From NCBI GenBank assembly GCA_028711675.1, contig JAQTRT010000004.1:1-34133 (forward strand): 34,133 bases of DNA. The letters run 5' to 3'. Shown here piece by piece: positions 1 to 7,105 of the stretch (position 1 is its first letter; every line of letters starts with the position of its first letter). The position numbers and the translations under genes were made by a program. A model generated the notes under the pieces. It saw nothing but the letters and a program-made list of their open reading frames with translations. It ran no database searches and was not told the origin of the DNA. This DNA is from a bacterium (lineage in GTDB: Bacteria; Spirochaetota; JAHITG01).

Positions 1-15
1 GTGCTCTTCCGATCT
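1..15 (+). other. Illumina TruSeq adapter remnant (not genomic)
   Basis: The first 15 bases, GTGCTCTTCCGATCT, are identical to the 3' end of the Illumina TruSeq read-2 adapter. This is known adapter sequence sitting exactly at the window edge, so it marks an untrimmed contig end and should not be read as biology. Confidence 0.95.
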
Positions 16-48
16 GTATTGATGTTTATAAAAAAAGGGGGGGGTTAA
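16..48. other. low-complexity, doubtful contig-end sequence
   Basis: Directly after the adapter come a run of seven A (30-36), a run of eight G (37-44) and an in-frame TAA (46-48). The run structure and the stop just ahead of a recognisable protein segment suggest unreliable read-end sequence rather than genuine upstream DNA. This is inference. Confidence 0.5.
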
Positions 49-438
49 AGTGTTGCCCGCAGCTTCTGGCCTCATTCCCCCGGTTATTATTATTGCACGG
101 TTACCTCTATCCTGGGCTTTGATTATATGAGGCATGCAGGAAAGATAACGGGACTGGCTGCTTATGGCGATCGCCGCGTGGCCTATGATAAAGTTAAAGC
201 CATGATTTGGACGGATGGCCTGCATATCGAAGTCAGTCCTCTGGACTATACCTTACGCCATGAATATTTACTTCATAAAAAACTGACCGGTATCAGCGTT
301 ATTCTTAATACGAGCTTTAATATGCATGAGGAGCCTATTGTATGTTCACCCCAGGATGCCATCCGTTCATTCACGCAGGATCATCTGGATTATCTGGCTA
401 TCGGGGATTATCTGGTGAAATTTAAGGAGAACAGGTAA
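49..438 (+). CDS. carbamoyltransferase (NodU/CmcH family), partial and internally shortened
   Basis: The family transfers a carbamoyl group from carbamoyl phosphate to a hydroxyl of a sugar or antibiotic. Two family signatures are visible. The first is an N-domain block reading HSPGYYYCTVTSILGF followed by GKITGLAAYGD. The second is the C-domain block LTGISVILNTSFN followed by EEPIVCSP. In full-length members (about 580 residues) these blocks lie more than 200 residues apart; here only about 50 residues separate them, so much of the middle is missing. The frame is open from 49; the ATG at 127 lies inside the conserved region and is not the real start. Upstream, frame 3 reads LLAS near 69-80 just before frame 1 takes over, so a frameshift there is possible. 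Given the adapter at position 1, an assembly error is as likely as a true pseudogene. Stop TAA at 436-438. Confidence 0.7.
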   Translation, partial: SVARSFWPHSPGYYYCTVTSILGFDYMRHAGKITGLAAYGDRRVAYDKVKAMIWTDGLHIEVSPLDYTLRHEYLLHKKLTGISVILNTSFNMHEEPIVCSPQDAIRSFTQDHLDYLAIGDYLVKFKENR

Positions 439-456
439 GAAGGAGCGGTACCGGCC

Positions 457-2508
457 TTGTCCGGAATCACAATGAATATGAAAAAACCCATCCGTTTTAT
501 TTTATTCGCCGGGATATGTGTGTGGCTGGCCATCCTGTACTGGTATTCCGAAAGGAAGATGTGGTTTCCCATGCGCTCCCTGCAAGACCTTCTGGAAACG
601 GTTTTTTATTTTTTTGCCTCAGGGACCCTTTTTCTGTGCGCTTACGGCCTGGGTGCAAAGTTATTCGGGATATCCGGCCTGAAGTTCAGCCATGATACCG
701 ACAGGTATATTTTTGGTACAGGGCTTGGCGTGGGGTGCTTCTCATACATTATCCTGTTCCTGGGCGTGACAGGCGTCCTGTACGCCTGGGCCGTAGGGGC
801 GCTCCTTCTTGTCATCAGCGTGTGGGCGCGCAGGGAAATGGCCGGTCTTCTCCTGCATCTGAAAGAGACGGTAAAAAAAGGGGCCTTTGCCCGGTTGGAC
901 CTCTCCGGCTGGGAGCAAGCATTCCTGCTTTTCATCGTCCTGTATGCGGCCCTTAATTTCCTGAACAGCCTCGTGCCTTCCTGGAGGTTCGGGGATGCGG
1001 AAAGTTATCATATGCCCGCTTTAAGCCTGTACCTGAAATATCATCGGATATTCTTCATCCCTCATATGCGCGGCGCCCATATGCCGTTCACCGTCAACCT
1101 GTTCTATCTCCCTGCTCTTCTCACCGGGAATAAGGTGGCGGCCATGGTCATCGCGCAGTTCCTGCATACTGTGTTCGGTCTGCTTTCCTTGTTCATCCTG
1201 TACCGCATGGCGCTCCGTTATATGCCGCGGCCGTATGCCCTCCTGTCCGCCGGTATTTTTTATTCCATGGGTTTTATCGGCGTCTCTTCTTCCGGGGCCA
1301 TCGTGGACCTGGGCCGTTTCTTTTTTGAGATACTGGCTGTGTACGGCTTTTTTCTTTGGGATGACGCGCAAGGGAAAGAACGGAGGAAATGGCTTGTCCT
1401 TTCCTCCGTTGCCGTGGGCCTGGCCATGGGTAGCAAGATACTCAGCTGGGTCTCCTTCTTTTTCCTCACGGCAGGAGTGGCCTGGAGGAGCCTGGCCAGG
1501 ATAAAAAGACCGGCGCTGGTCTTTAAAGAGAGCGGCCTGTATTTGCTGATCGCGTTTCTTGTGGTCCTTCCATGGCATGTCCGTTCCTTTCTCTATACAG
1601 GCAATCCCTTCGCCCCTTTTCCCGTCATCCAATACGCTGCAAATTTCCTGACAACAGGGAGCATGGGGGTACAAAACCGTGATGCGGGATTTATCACTGT
1701 GTCCCTGTCCCTGTCGGATATACTATCCATCCCGTGGCAGATGACCATAGACGGTTTCCGTTTCGGGAACAGCCAGTGGCCGGCTAACATTTTTTACCTT
1801 GCCCTTCTTCCCCTGGTCTTTTTTGTTTTCCGGTCTATGCCGGCGCATATCCTTTTCATGCTTTTTTTCTCCCTGGCCTGGTTTATCTTCGGCGCCGTTC
1901 CCCTGGGCTTCCGGTATTATATAATATCCTTTGCCCTGCTCTCCATAACGGTCGTGTACTCCGTCTGGCGCCTGTTCAGCAGGACATGGATGGTCAGGGT
2001 CCTGTTCGGGCTCTTTATGGCGGTCTTTATCTCCGACCTGTATAAGTTCATTTCCTACGGCGACCTGACCAGGCATCTGCCCGTTATTTTCGGGCTCCAG
2101 ACAAGGGAATATTACCTGTCGGAGAACCTGAGCCACTACAGCGCGGAGGTTTTTGCCAATCACAACCTGTCGGACCATGACAGGATCCTGCTCCTCGGTA
2201 GCAACCAGTTCTATTATTGCGACAGGGATATTGAGGGCGACATGGAAAGGTTCTTTGAGGACCGGCGCCGGGCTAATTCAAGCGGGTCCATCCGGAAATA
2301 TCTCCATAGCAGGCGATATACCCATGTGCTCATCGATATCAGGTCCTTAAGGGACCGGGAGGGGAAGGCGGTTTATCCCATCAGTGACATCGGCCGTTAC
2401 GACCTTTCGCAGCTCGACCACCCCTTTTTCCGGACGGGATTCTACAAGACCTGCGCCAAAGCTCTTTTTTTATCAAAAGGGGCGTGCCTTTATTCCCTGA
2501 ATCAATAA
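457..2508 (+). CDS. GT-C fold membrane glycosyltransferase, GT39/PMT-like
   Basis: A 683-residue polytopic protein with roughly 11-13 hydrophobic segments, likely in the inner membrane. It would use a polyprenyl-phosphate sugar to glycosylate an acceptor on the outer face. The family signature is the acidic first-loop motif DAESYHMP (about residues 180-187), followed by the segment around HMPFTVNLFYLPALL and a later PWHVRSFLYTGNPFAPF block, all typical of bacterial PMT_2/GT39-like proteins. The last ~140 residues are soluble and would be periplasmic. The start is TTG at 457, chosen because AAGGAG (440-445) lies 11 bases upstream; ATG at 472 and 478 are alternatives but sit far from that site. 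It begins 18 bases after the carbamoyltransferase stop, suggesting one transcript. The donor and acceptor cannot be told from sequence. Confidence 0.75.
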   Translation: MSGITMNMKKPIRFILFAGICVWLAILYWYSERKMWFPMRSLQDLLETVFYFFASGTLFLCAYGLGAKLFGISGLKFSHDTDRYIFGTGLGVGCFSYIILFLGVTGVLYAWAVGALLLVISVWARREMAGLLLHLKETVKKGAFARLDLSGWEQAFLLFIVLYAALNFLNSLVPSWRFGDAESYHMPALSLYLKYHRIFFIPHMRGAHMPFTVNLFYLPALLTGNKVAAMVIAQFLHTVFGLLSLFILYRMALRYMPRPYALLSAGIFYSMGFIGVSSSGAIVDLGRFFFEILAVYGFFLWDDAQGKERRKWLVLSSVAVGLAMGSKILSWVSFFFLTAGVAWRSLARIKRPALVFKESGLYLLIAFLVVLPWHVRSFLYTGNPFAPFPVIQYAANFLTTGSMGVQNRDAGFITVSLSLSDILSIPWQMTIDGFRFGNSQWPANIFYLALLPLVFFVFRSMPAHILFMLFFSLAWFIFGAVPLGFRYYIISFALLSITVVYSVWRLFSRTWMVRVLFGLFMAVFISDLYKFISYGDLTRHLPVIFGLQTREYYLSENLSHYSAEVFANHNLSDHDRILLLGSNQFYYCDRDIEGDMERFFEDRRRANSSGSIRKYLHSRRYTHVLIDIRSLRDREGKAVYPISDIGRYDLSQLDHPFFRTGFYKTCAKALFLSKGACLYSLNQ

Positions 2509-2523
2509 GGAGAAGAGGATAGC

Positions 2524-3699
2524 ATGAAGATCTTACAGGTGTTCGATTTTTTTTCGCCGCTCCACGGCGGCGGGATCGTGTCGGTCGTTTATCAGCTTTC
2601 CCGCGCCCTCGCGGACAGGGGGCATGATGTCAGCATTTATACGAGCGATTTTGAGCGTGATGATGAGTATATCCGGTCCATCCCGAAAGTAAAGGTCCAT
2701 ACTTTCCGCAGTGTCCTGGACCTGTACGGCTTCCACTTCACACCTGACGTAAAAAGAGAGGCAAAGGCACATTTAAGAGATTTTGATATCGTCCATTTTC
2801 AGTGCTACCGGAGCTATCAGAACGCCGCTCTTTTTAAATATTTAAAAAAGTTCAAGATCCCTTATGTGATCGATTCACACGGCACTGTCTCGAGCACAGT
2901 GAGGCAGGGCCGGAAAAGGATCTTCGATCTCCTGATCGGATACCGCATGATCAGAAACGCCAGCCGCTGCATTGCTGAGACAGAAGTGGGTATCGACGAA
3001 TACATGACCATGGGCGTGGACGATGAGCGTATCGTCCTCCTGCCTCCCGGCTTTAATACGGATGAGTATAAGGTTCTGCCGGCTGAGGGAAATTTCCGAA
3101 AAAAATTCAGGATAACGGCTAAAAAACTGGTCATGTTCTTCGGCCGGATCAACCATATCAAGGGAGTTGATTTTCTTGTTGAGTCGTTCGGAGAACTGGT
3201 GAAAGAAGAGAAGGACGCTGTACTGGTGCTGGCAGGACCTGACGACGGCTTAAAACCAGTGCTGCTGGAAATGATCAAGAAACTGAATCTCGGGGATAAG
3301 GTCCTGTTTACCGGGTTCTTAAGCAATGAAGATAAGCTGAACGCGCTTGTGGATGCGGATCTGGTGGTACAGCCCTCCCGGTATGAGAACGGTATAGCCT
3401 GGTCATCCCTGGATGCGCTGATGTGCAATACCCCCATTATCGTTTGTGAAGGGACAGGTTCTGCCGAAGATGTCAGGAAGATGGACGGCGGTTTTATCGT
3501 GCCGTTCGGTGCAGCGCAGGAAATGAGGAAAATGATGATATATGTCCTGGAACACCCCGAAGCAGGGGACCAGAAAGTGAAAAATGCCAAGAAATACATT
3601 GAAGAGAACCTCTCTTTGCACCGTAATATTATAGAGTATGAGAATATGTACCAGCAGTGTATCACGGAGAATAAAATAAAAACAGCGGTAAGTCTGTAA
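2524..3699 (+). CDS. glycosyltransferase family 4
   Basis: A 391-residue GT-B fold enzyme that would add a sugar from a nucleotide donor to a lipid-linked intermediate on the cytoplasmic face. The N-terminal acceptor domain opens with MKILQVFDFFSPLHGGG and the ALADRGHDVSIYTSD stretch common in GT4. The donor domain shows VMFFGRINHIKGVDFLVESF (the usual GR...KG block), LVLAGPDDG and a C-terminal region around NGIAWSSLDALMCNTPIIV, where GT4 enzymes carry their E-x7-E-like element; the first acidic position here is E in ENGIA. The start is well set by AGAGG at 2514-2518. Only 15 bases separate it from the GT-C gene. The sugar specificity is unknown. Confidence 0.9.
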   Translation: MKILQVFDFFSPLHGGGIVSVVYQLSRALADRGHDVSIYTSDFERDDEYIRSIPKVKVHTFRSVLDLYGFHFTPDVKREAKAHLRDFDIVHFQCYRSYQNAALFKYLKKFKIPYVIDSHGTVSSTVRQGRKRIFDLLIGYRMIRNASRCIAETEVGIDEYMTMGVDDERIVLLPPGFNTDEYKVLPAEGNFRKKFRITAKKLVMFFGRINHIKGVDFLVESFGELVKEEKDAVLVLAGPDDGLKPVLLEMIKKLNLGDKVLFTGFLSNEDKLNALVDADLVVQPSRYENGIAWSSLDALMCNTPIIVCEGTGSAEDVRKMDGGFIVPFGAAQEMRKMMIYVLEHPEAGDQKVKNAKKYIEENLSLHRNIIEYENMYQQCITENKIKTAVSL

Positions 3700-3744
3700 A
3701 GAGTTGAGGCATCAAATTACCGAATAAACAATAAGGATGATGAT

Positions 3745-4734
3745 ATGATTAAAAAAAACAAAAAAAAACCCATGAAGCCTGATCTGAAGCAGCTTTTCCT
3801 TTCCATGACCCGCTTGAGGATGTTCGAGGAGCGTGTGGCGGACCTGCTTTTAAAGGATGAGATCAAATGTCCGACCCATTTGTATATCGGACAGGAGGCT
3901 GTGGCTGTTGGCGTATGCGAAGCTTTGAAAAAAGATGATTATGTCTTCAGCACGCACAGGAGCCATGGCCATTACCTGGCCAAGGGCGGGGATATGAAGA
4001 AATTAATGGCTGAATTGTTCGGGAAGAGTACGGGATGTTCACAGGGCCGGGGCGGGTCCATGCATATTGCCGCACCGGATATCGGATATCTGGGTTCCAC
4101 GGCCATTGTGGGGGCGGACATTCCCATCGGCGTAGGCGCCGGACTTTCCTCCTGCGTAAGAAAATCAAAGCAAATATCGGTCATTTTTTTCGGTGACGGG
4201 GCGGTTGATGAGGGTGTTTTCTATGAGTCCATCAATTACGCCTCTTTGTATAAATTACCGGTGCTGTTCATATGCGAGAACAACCTGTTTTCCACCCATC
4301 TGAGGATCTGCTTCCGCCAGCCGGCTGACAATATTTTTCAGCGGATCAAGACCTTTAAAATGCCTTCTAAAAGGATCGACGGGAATGACGTGCTGGAAGT
4401 TTATAAGAATACATGTGCGGCAGTGGATCACATCCGTCAGGGGAAAGGGCCTTATTTCCTCGAATGCCGGACATACCGGTGGCGGGCTCATGTGGGTCCC
4501 TGGCTGGATATTGATTTTGATTTCCGGTCCAAAGCGGAAGTGGAAAGCTGGATCAGGAAATGCCCCATCAAGAAACTGGAAAAAGCAATGCTGAAGAAAA
4601 AAGATTTTTCCGCAGCGGAAAGGGACCGGATCATTGCTGATGTTAAGAATGAAATCGATGAAGCGTACCGGTTCAGCCAGGAGAGTCCTTATCCTGATGC
4701 CAAAGAACTTTTAAATCATGTCTTCAGGGATTAA
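3745..4734 (+). CDS. thiamine-diphosphate dehydrogenase E1 component, alpha subunit (orphan, sugar-cluster type)
   Basis: A 329-residue homologue of the alpha subunit of 2-oxo acid dehydrogenase E1, which binds thiamine diphosphate with the beta subunit. The cofactor motif is complete: GDG at residues 150-152 and NN at 179-180, 26 residues apart. The KSTGCSQGRGGSMHI block and GHYLAKGG are also family hallmarks. The usual GHSxSDP phosphorylation-loop region is replaced by RAHVGPWLD, which keeps the histidine. No lipoyl E2 or E3 gene is present, so acyl transfer to lipoamide is unlikely. A decarboxylating or ketol-transfer step on a sugar precursor is the better guess, as for the AviB1/AviB2 pair in avilamycin eurekanate formation. 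Start fixed by AAGGA 8 bases upstream. The partner follows after 125 bases. Confidence 0.85.
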   Translation: MIKKNKKKPMKPDLKQLFLSMTRLRMFEERVADLLLKDEIKCPTHLYIGQEAVAVGVCEALKKDDYVFSTHRSHGHYLAKGGDMKKLMAELFGKSTGCSQGRGGSMHIAAPDIGYLGSTAIVGADIPIGVGAGLSSCVRKSKQISVIFFGDGAVDEGVFYESINYASLYKLPVLFICENNLFSTHLRICFRQPADNIFQRIKTFKMPSKRIDGNDVLEVYKNTCAAVDHIRQGKGPYFLECRTYRWRAHVGPWLDIDFDFRSKAEVESWIRKCPIKKLEKAMLKKKDFSAAERDRIIADVKNEIDEAYRFSQESPYPDAKELLNHVFRD

Positions 4735-4735
4735 G

Positions 4736-4750
4736 ACCCTGCCGCAGGGT
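4736..4750 (+). promoter_or_regulatory. small hairpin just after the E1 alpha stop codon
   Basis: ACCCTG, a CCG loop and CAGGGT form a perfect 6-bp stem starting two bases after the TAA. There is no T tract behind it, so it is not a canonical intrinsic terminator. It may protect a 3' end or pause transcription; the role is inference. Confidence 0.4.
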
Positions 4751-4798
4751 TAGGTCTCAGTAACAACATCCCTTTCGATGTGTTATATCCAGGTAATG

Positions 4799-4818
4799 AA
4801 CAGGTCTATAGACCTGTT
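4799..4818. promoter_or_regulatory. perfect 20-bp palindrome between the two E1 genes
   Basis: The half-site AACAGGTCTA is followed directly by its exact reverse complement. It sits 41 bases ahead of the E1 beta start. As DNA it looks like a dimeric repressor operator. As RNA it would fold into an 8-bp stem with a TATA loop, followed by GCTGTTTAAATTATTTTTAAT, so an attenuator is also possible. I cannot identify a convincing -35/-10 pair beside it. Confidence 0.5.
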
Positions 4819-4859
4819 GCTGTTTAAATTATTTTTAATAGAAAATTAAGGAGAAATTC

Positions 4860-5852
4860 ATGAGAAAGATAAAATACTCACAGGCCATTAACGAAGCTTT
4901 TCACCAGGTAATGAACCGTGAGAAGAACGTCATTGTCATGGGGATCGGCGTGAACAGCCCCTGGTATGTCGGGCACACCATGGAAGGATTGTTTAAAAAG
5001 TTCGGATGCAACCGGGTGATCGATACGCCTGTTTCCGAGAACGGTTTTACCGGAATCGCTGTGGGCGCGGCCATGTCGGGATTAAGGCCTGTGGTCATCC
5101 ATCCGCGCATGGATTTCATGTACTATTCCTTTGACCAGATCATCAACCAGGCAGCCAACTGGCATTATATGTTCGGCGGCAGCGTGAACGTTCCCCTTAC
5201 CCTGCGCGGCATCGTGAACCGGGGCGGCGAGCAGGCTGCCCAGCATTCCCAGAGCATCCAGGCCTTGTTCATGCACATCCCGGGCCTGAAAGTGGTCATG
5301 CCCGCCACTCCCTCCGACGCCAAGGGGCTTCTTATTTCCAGTGTCCTGGATAATAATCCGGTGATCTATATTGATGACCGGTGGCTGTACGACATTGAAG
5401 ATGATGTACCGGATGGATTTTATCAGGTTCCCATCGGTGAAGCCAAAGTACTGAAACAAGGCAAGGATGTGACCATTATCGCCTCTTCGTACCTTGTTTA
5501 TGAAGGATTAAAAGCAGCTGAAAAACTGGGCGCGTTAGACAATATCGACGCTGAACTGCTGGACCTGCGCACCATTAAACCGCTGGACACCAGCCGGATA
5601 TTTGATTCCGTAAAGAAAACCGGCCGGGTGGTCATTGCGGACGGAGGCTGGCAGACAGCCGGAGCCAGCGCTGAGGTCTCTGCTCTTATCAGTTCCGAGA
5701 TCTTCAGTTCTCTGAAAGCACCTGTCAGGCGGGTGTGCCTGCCGGATGCACCGGCACCTGCCAGCAAGACACTGGAACAGGTTTATTATCCGCATTCAGA
5801 GGATATTTATTTGTCTGTTAAACAGGTTATGGGATATAAAGAGAAAGCATAA
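4860..5852 (+). CDS. thiamine-diphosphate dehydrogenase E1 component, beta subunit (orphan, sugar-cluster type)
   Basis: A 330-residue partner of the preceding alpha subunit, together giving an alpha2beta2 E1-like enzyme in the cytoplasm. The N-terminal transketolase-pyrimidine domain includes DTPVSENGFTGIAVGAA, where E60 matches the glutamate that activates thiamine diphosphate. The segment HSQSIQALFMHIPGLKVVMP and the C-terminal transketolase domain (about 205-325, LLDLRTIKPLD, PVRRVCLPDAPAPAS) complete the usual length. The start is fixed by AAGGAG six bases upstream. The gene is followed by a nonamer stem-loop element and then a DegT aminotransferase, so the pair probably acts on the same sugar or its keto precursor. 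Its substrate is not known from sequence. Confidence 0.87.
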   Translation: MRKIKYSQAINEAFHQVMNREKNVIVMGIGVNSPWYVGHTMEGLFKKFGCNRVIDTPVSENGFTGIAVGAAMSGLRPVVIHPRMDFMYYSFDQIINQAANWHYMFGGSVNVPLTLRGIVNRGGEQAAQHSQSIQALFMHIPGLKVVMPATPSDAKGLLISSVLDNNPVIYIDDRWLYDIEDDVPDGFYQVPIGEAKVLKQGKDVTIIASSYLVYEGLKAAEKLGALDNIDAELLDLRTIKPLDTSRIFDSVKKTGRVVIADGGWQTAGASAEVSALISSEIFSSLKAPVRRVCLPDAPAPASKTLEQVYYPHSEDIYLSVKQVMGYKEKA

Positions 5853-5950
5853 AAAAGGTTTTAAAGGCAGTAAAGGTTAAAAAGGTATTAAGGTAAGGAT
5901 AAGTTACCTTTAAAACCTTTATTACTTTTTATGCCTTCGTGTCTTCGCGG
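5853..5950. repeat. nonamer stem-loop element, copy 1
   Basis: This starts at the base after the E1 beta stop. The left arm (5853-5896) holds five units with an AAGG core, for example AAAAGGTTT, TAAAGGCAG and TAAAGGTTA; the last unit is slipped by one base. After a loop of about nine bases the right arm (5906-5950) holds five complementary nonamers: ACCTTTAAA, ACCTTTATT, ACTTTTTAT, GCCTTCGTG and TCTTCGCGG. The arms pair in register but imperfectly, worst at the outer end. The same architecture recurs at 19323-19430. It ends 34 bases before the aminotransferase start. Confidence 0.75.
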
Positions 5951-5984
5951 CTAAATAGATTAAAAAATTTTGGAGGTTAAAGAT

Positions 5985-7100
5985 ATGGGTTACAAAGTGC
6001 CATTTGTGGATCTGCCTAAACATTATCAGGAGCTTGAAAAAGAATTAATGCCGGTGATCAAGGATGTTCTGTTCACCAGAGCTGACCTGATCATGCGGGG
6101 TGATTTAAAGGAATTTGAGGAAGGTATAGCCAGGTTCGTCGGCACACGGTATGCTGTAGGTTTGAACAGCGGTACAGATGCTATTTTCTTGTCTTTGCTT
6201 GCTGCCGGAATAGGCAAGGGCGACGAGGTCATTACCGTGGCGCATACTTTTGTGGCTACGGTCGCGGCCATCCATTTCAGCGGTGCCACGCCTGTGCTGG
6301 TGGATGTAGGCAGGGACCATAATATGAACGTGGACCTGATCGAGAAAGCCATTACGAAAAAAACCAAGGCTATCATACCGGTGCATCTGAACGGCCGTAT
6401 CTGTCATATGAAAAAGATCATGGAGTTAGCTAAAAAACATGATCTAGCCGTGATCGAAGATGCCTGCCAGTCCCTGGGCGCGAAATTTGACGGCCAGACA
6501 GCCGGTTCCATCGGCTTGACCGGCTGTTTCAGTATGTATCCTTTTAAGATCCTGGGCGGTCCGGGTGACGGCGGTATTCTGGTGACCAATGATAAGGCGA
6601 TCGAAGAGAAGATCCGGCTCTACAGGGATCACAGCTTGAACCGGAAGACGATGGAGATCGTGAATTTCGGATTTAACAGCAGGCTGGATAATTTTCATGC
6701 TGCCATTCTCAATGTAAAATTAAAATATCTGCCCAACTGGATTATACGAAGAAGAGAAGTGGCCAAGATCTATCAGGATGGTCTCAGGGACGTTAAAGAG
6801 ATCACCCTTCCTTTGATCCTCGATGAGAACCCTTCTTTCCACGATGTGTTCCAGAATTATGTGATCACCTGTAAGGAACGGGATCAACTGGCCGGATTTT
6901 TCACGGAGAACGGAATTGAGACCCTGATCTCCTGGAGAATTCCCATGCATTTCCATAAAGGATTGAATTTGAACCATTTCAAGCTGCCTGAAACAGAAAG
7001 GATCTCCCGTGAGGTGGTCTCGCTCCCCATGAATACGGAGATCACCAATGACCAGGTCCAGTATGTGGTCGAGACCATCCGTAAATTCTATAAAAAATAA
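5985..7100 (+). CDS. DegT/DnrJ/EryC1/StrS family PLP sugar aminotransferase
   Basis: A 371-residue aspartate-aminotransferase-fold enzyme that would convert a keto-sugar nucleotide to an amino sugar using glutamate or similar. The fold motifs are clear: GLNSGTDAIFLSLLAAGI, VIEDACQS (D159 and Q162 contact PLP) and GCFSMYPFKILGGPGDGG, where K188 forms the internal aldimine. The start is the ATG at 5985, because GGAGG (5972-5976) lies eight bases ahead; the in-frame TTG at 5970 sits on that ribosome site and is rejected. Likely partners are the E1 pair just upstream or the fused dehydrogenase/acetyltransferase at 20586, which resembles WlbA plus WlbB and would need a WlbC/WbpE-type aminotransferase such as this one. 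Which keto sugar it uses is not decidable here. Confidence 0.9.
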   Translation: MGYKVPFVDLPKHYQELEKELMPVIKDVLFTRADLIMRGDLKEFEEGIARFVGTRYAVGLNSGTDAIFLSLLAAGIGKGDEVITVAHTFVATVAAIHFSGATPVLVDVGRDHNMNVDLIEKAITKKTKAIIPVHLNGRICHMKKIMELAKKHDLAVIEDACQSLGAKFDGQTAGSIGLTGCFSMYPFKILGGPGDGGILVTNDKAIEEKIRLYRDHSLNRKTMEIVNFGFNSRLDNFHAAILNVKLKYLPNWIIRRREVAKIYQDGLRDVKEITLPLILDENPSFHDVFQNYVITCKERDQLAGFFTENGIETLISWRIPMHFHKGLNLNHFKLPETERISREVVSLPMNTEITNDQVQYVVETIRKFYKK

Positions 7101-7105
7101 ACAGT

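Noticed and set aside
1021-1674. Long open frame on the minus strand (217 residues)
   Set aside because: It is antisense to the GT-C membrane protein; the His/Gly/Gln-rich composition is what reverse-reading a hydrophobic gene gives.
2862-3665. Long open frame on the minus strand (267 residues)
   Set aside because: It is antisense to a clear GT4 gene, rich in Ser/Arg/Thr without any recognisable motif, and has no ribosome site; it is a codon-bias shadow.
4817-4841. Sigma-70 promoter (TTGCTG ... TAATAG) ahead of the E1 beta gene
   Set aside because: The spacing between the two boxes is only about 13 bases, too short for a usual promoter.
5970-5984. TTG start for the DegT aminotransferase
   Set aside because: The TTG sits on the GGAGG ribosome site that serves the ATG at 5985.
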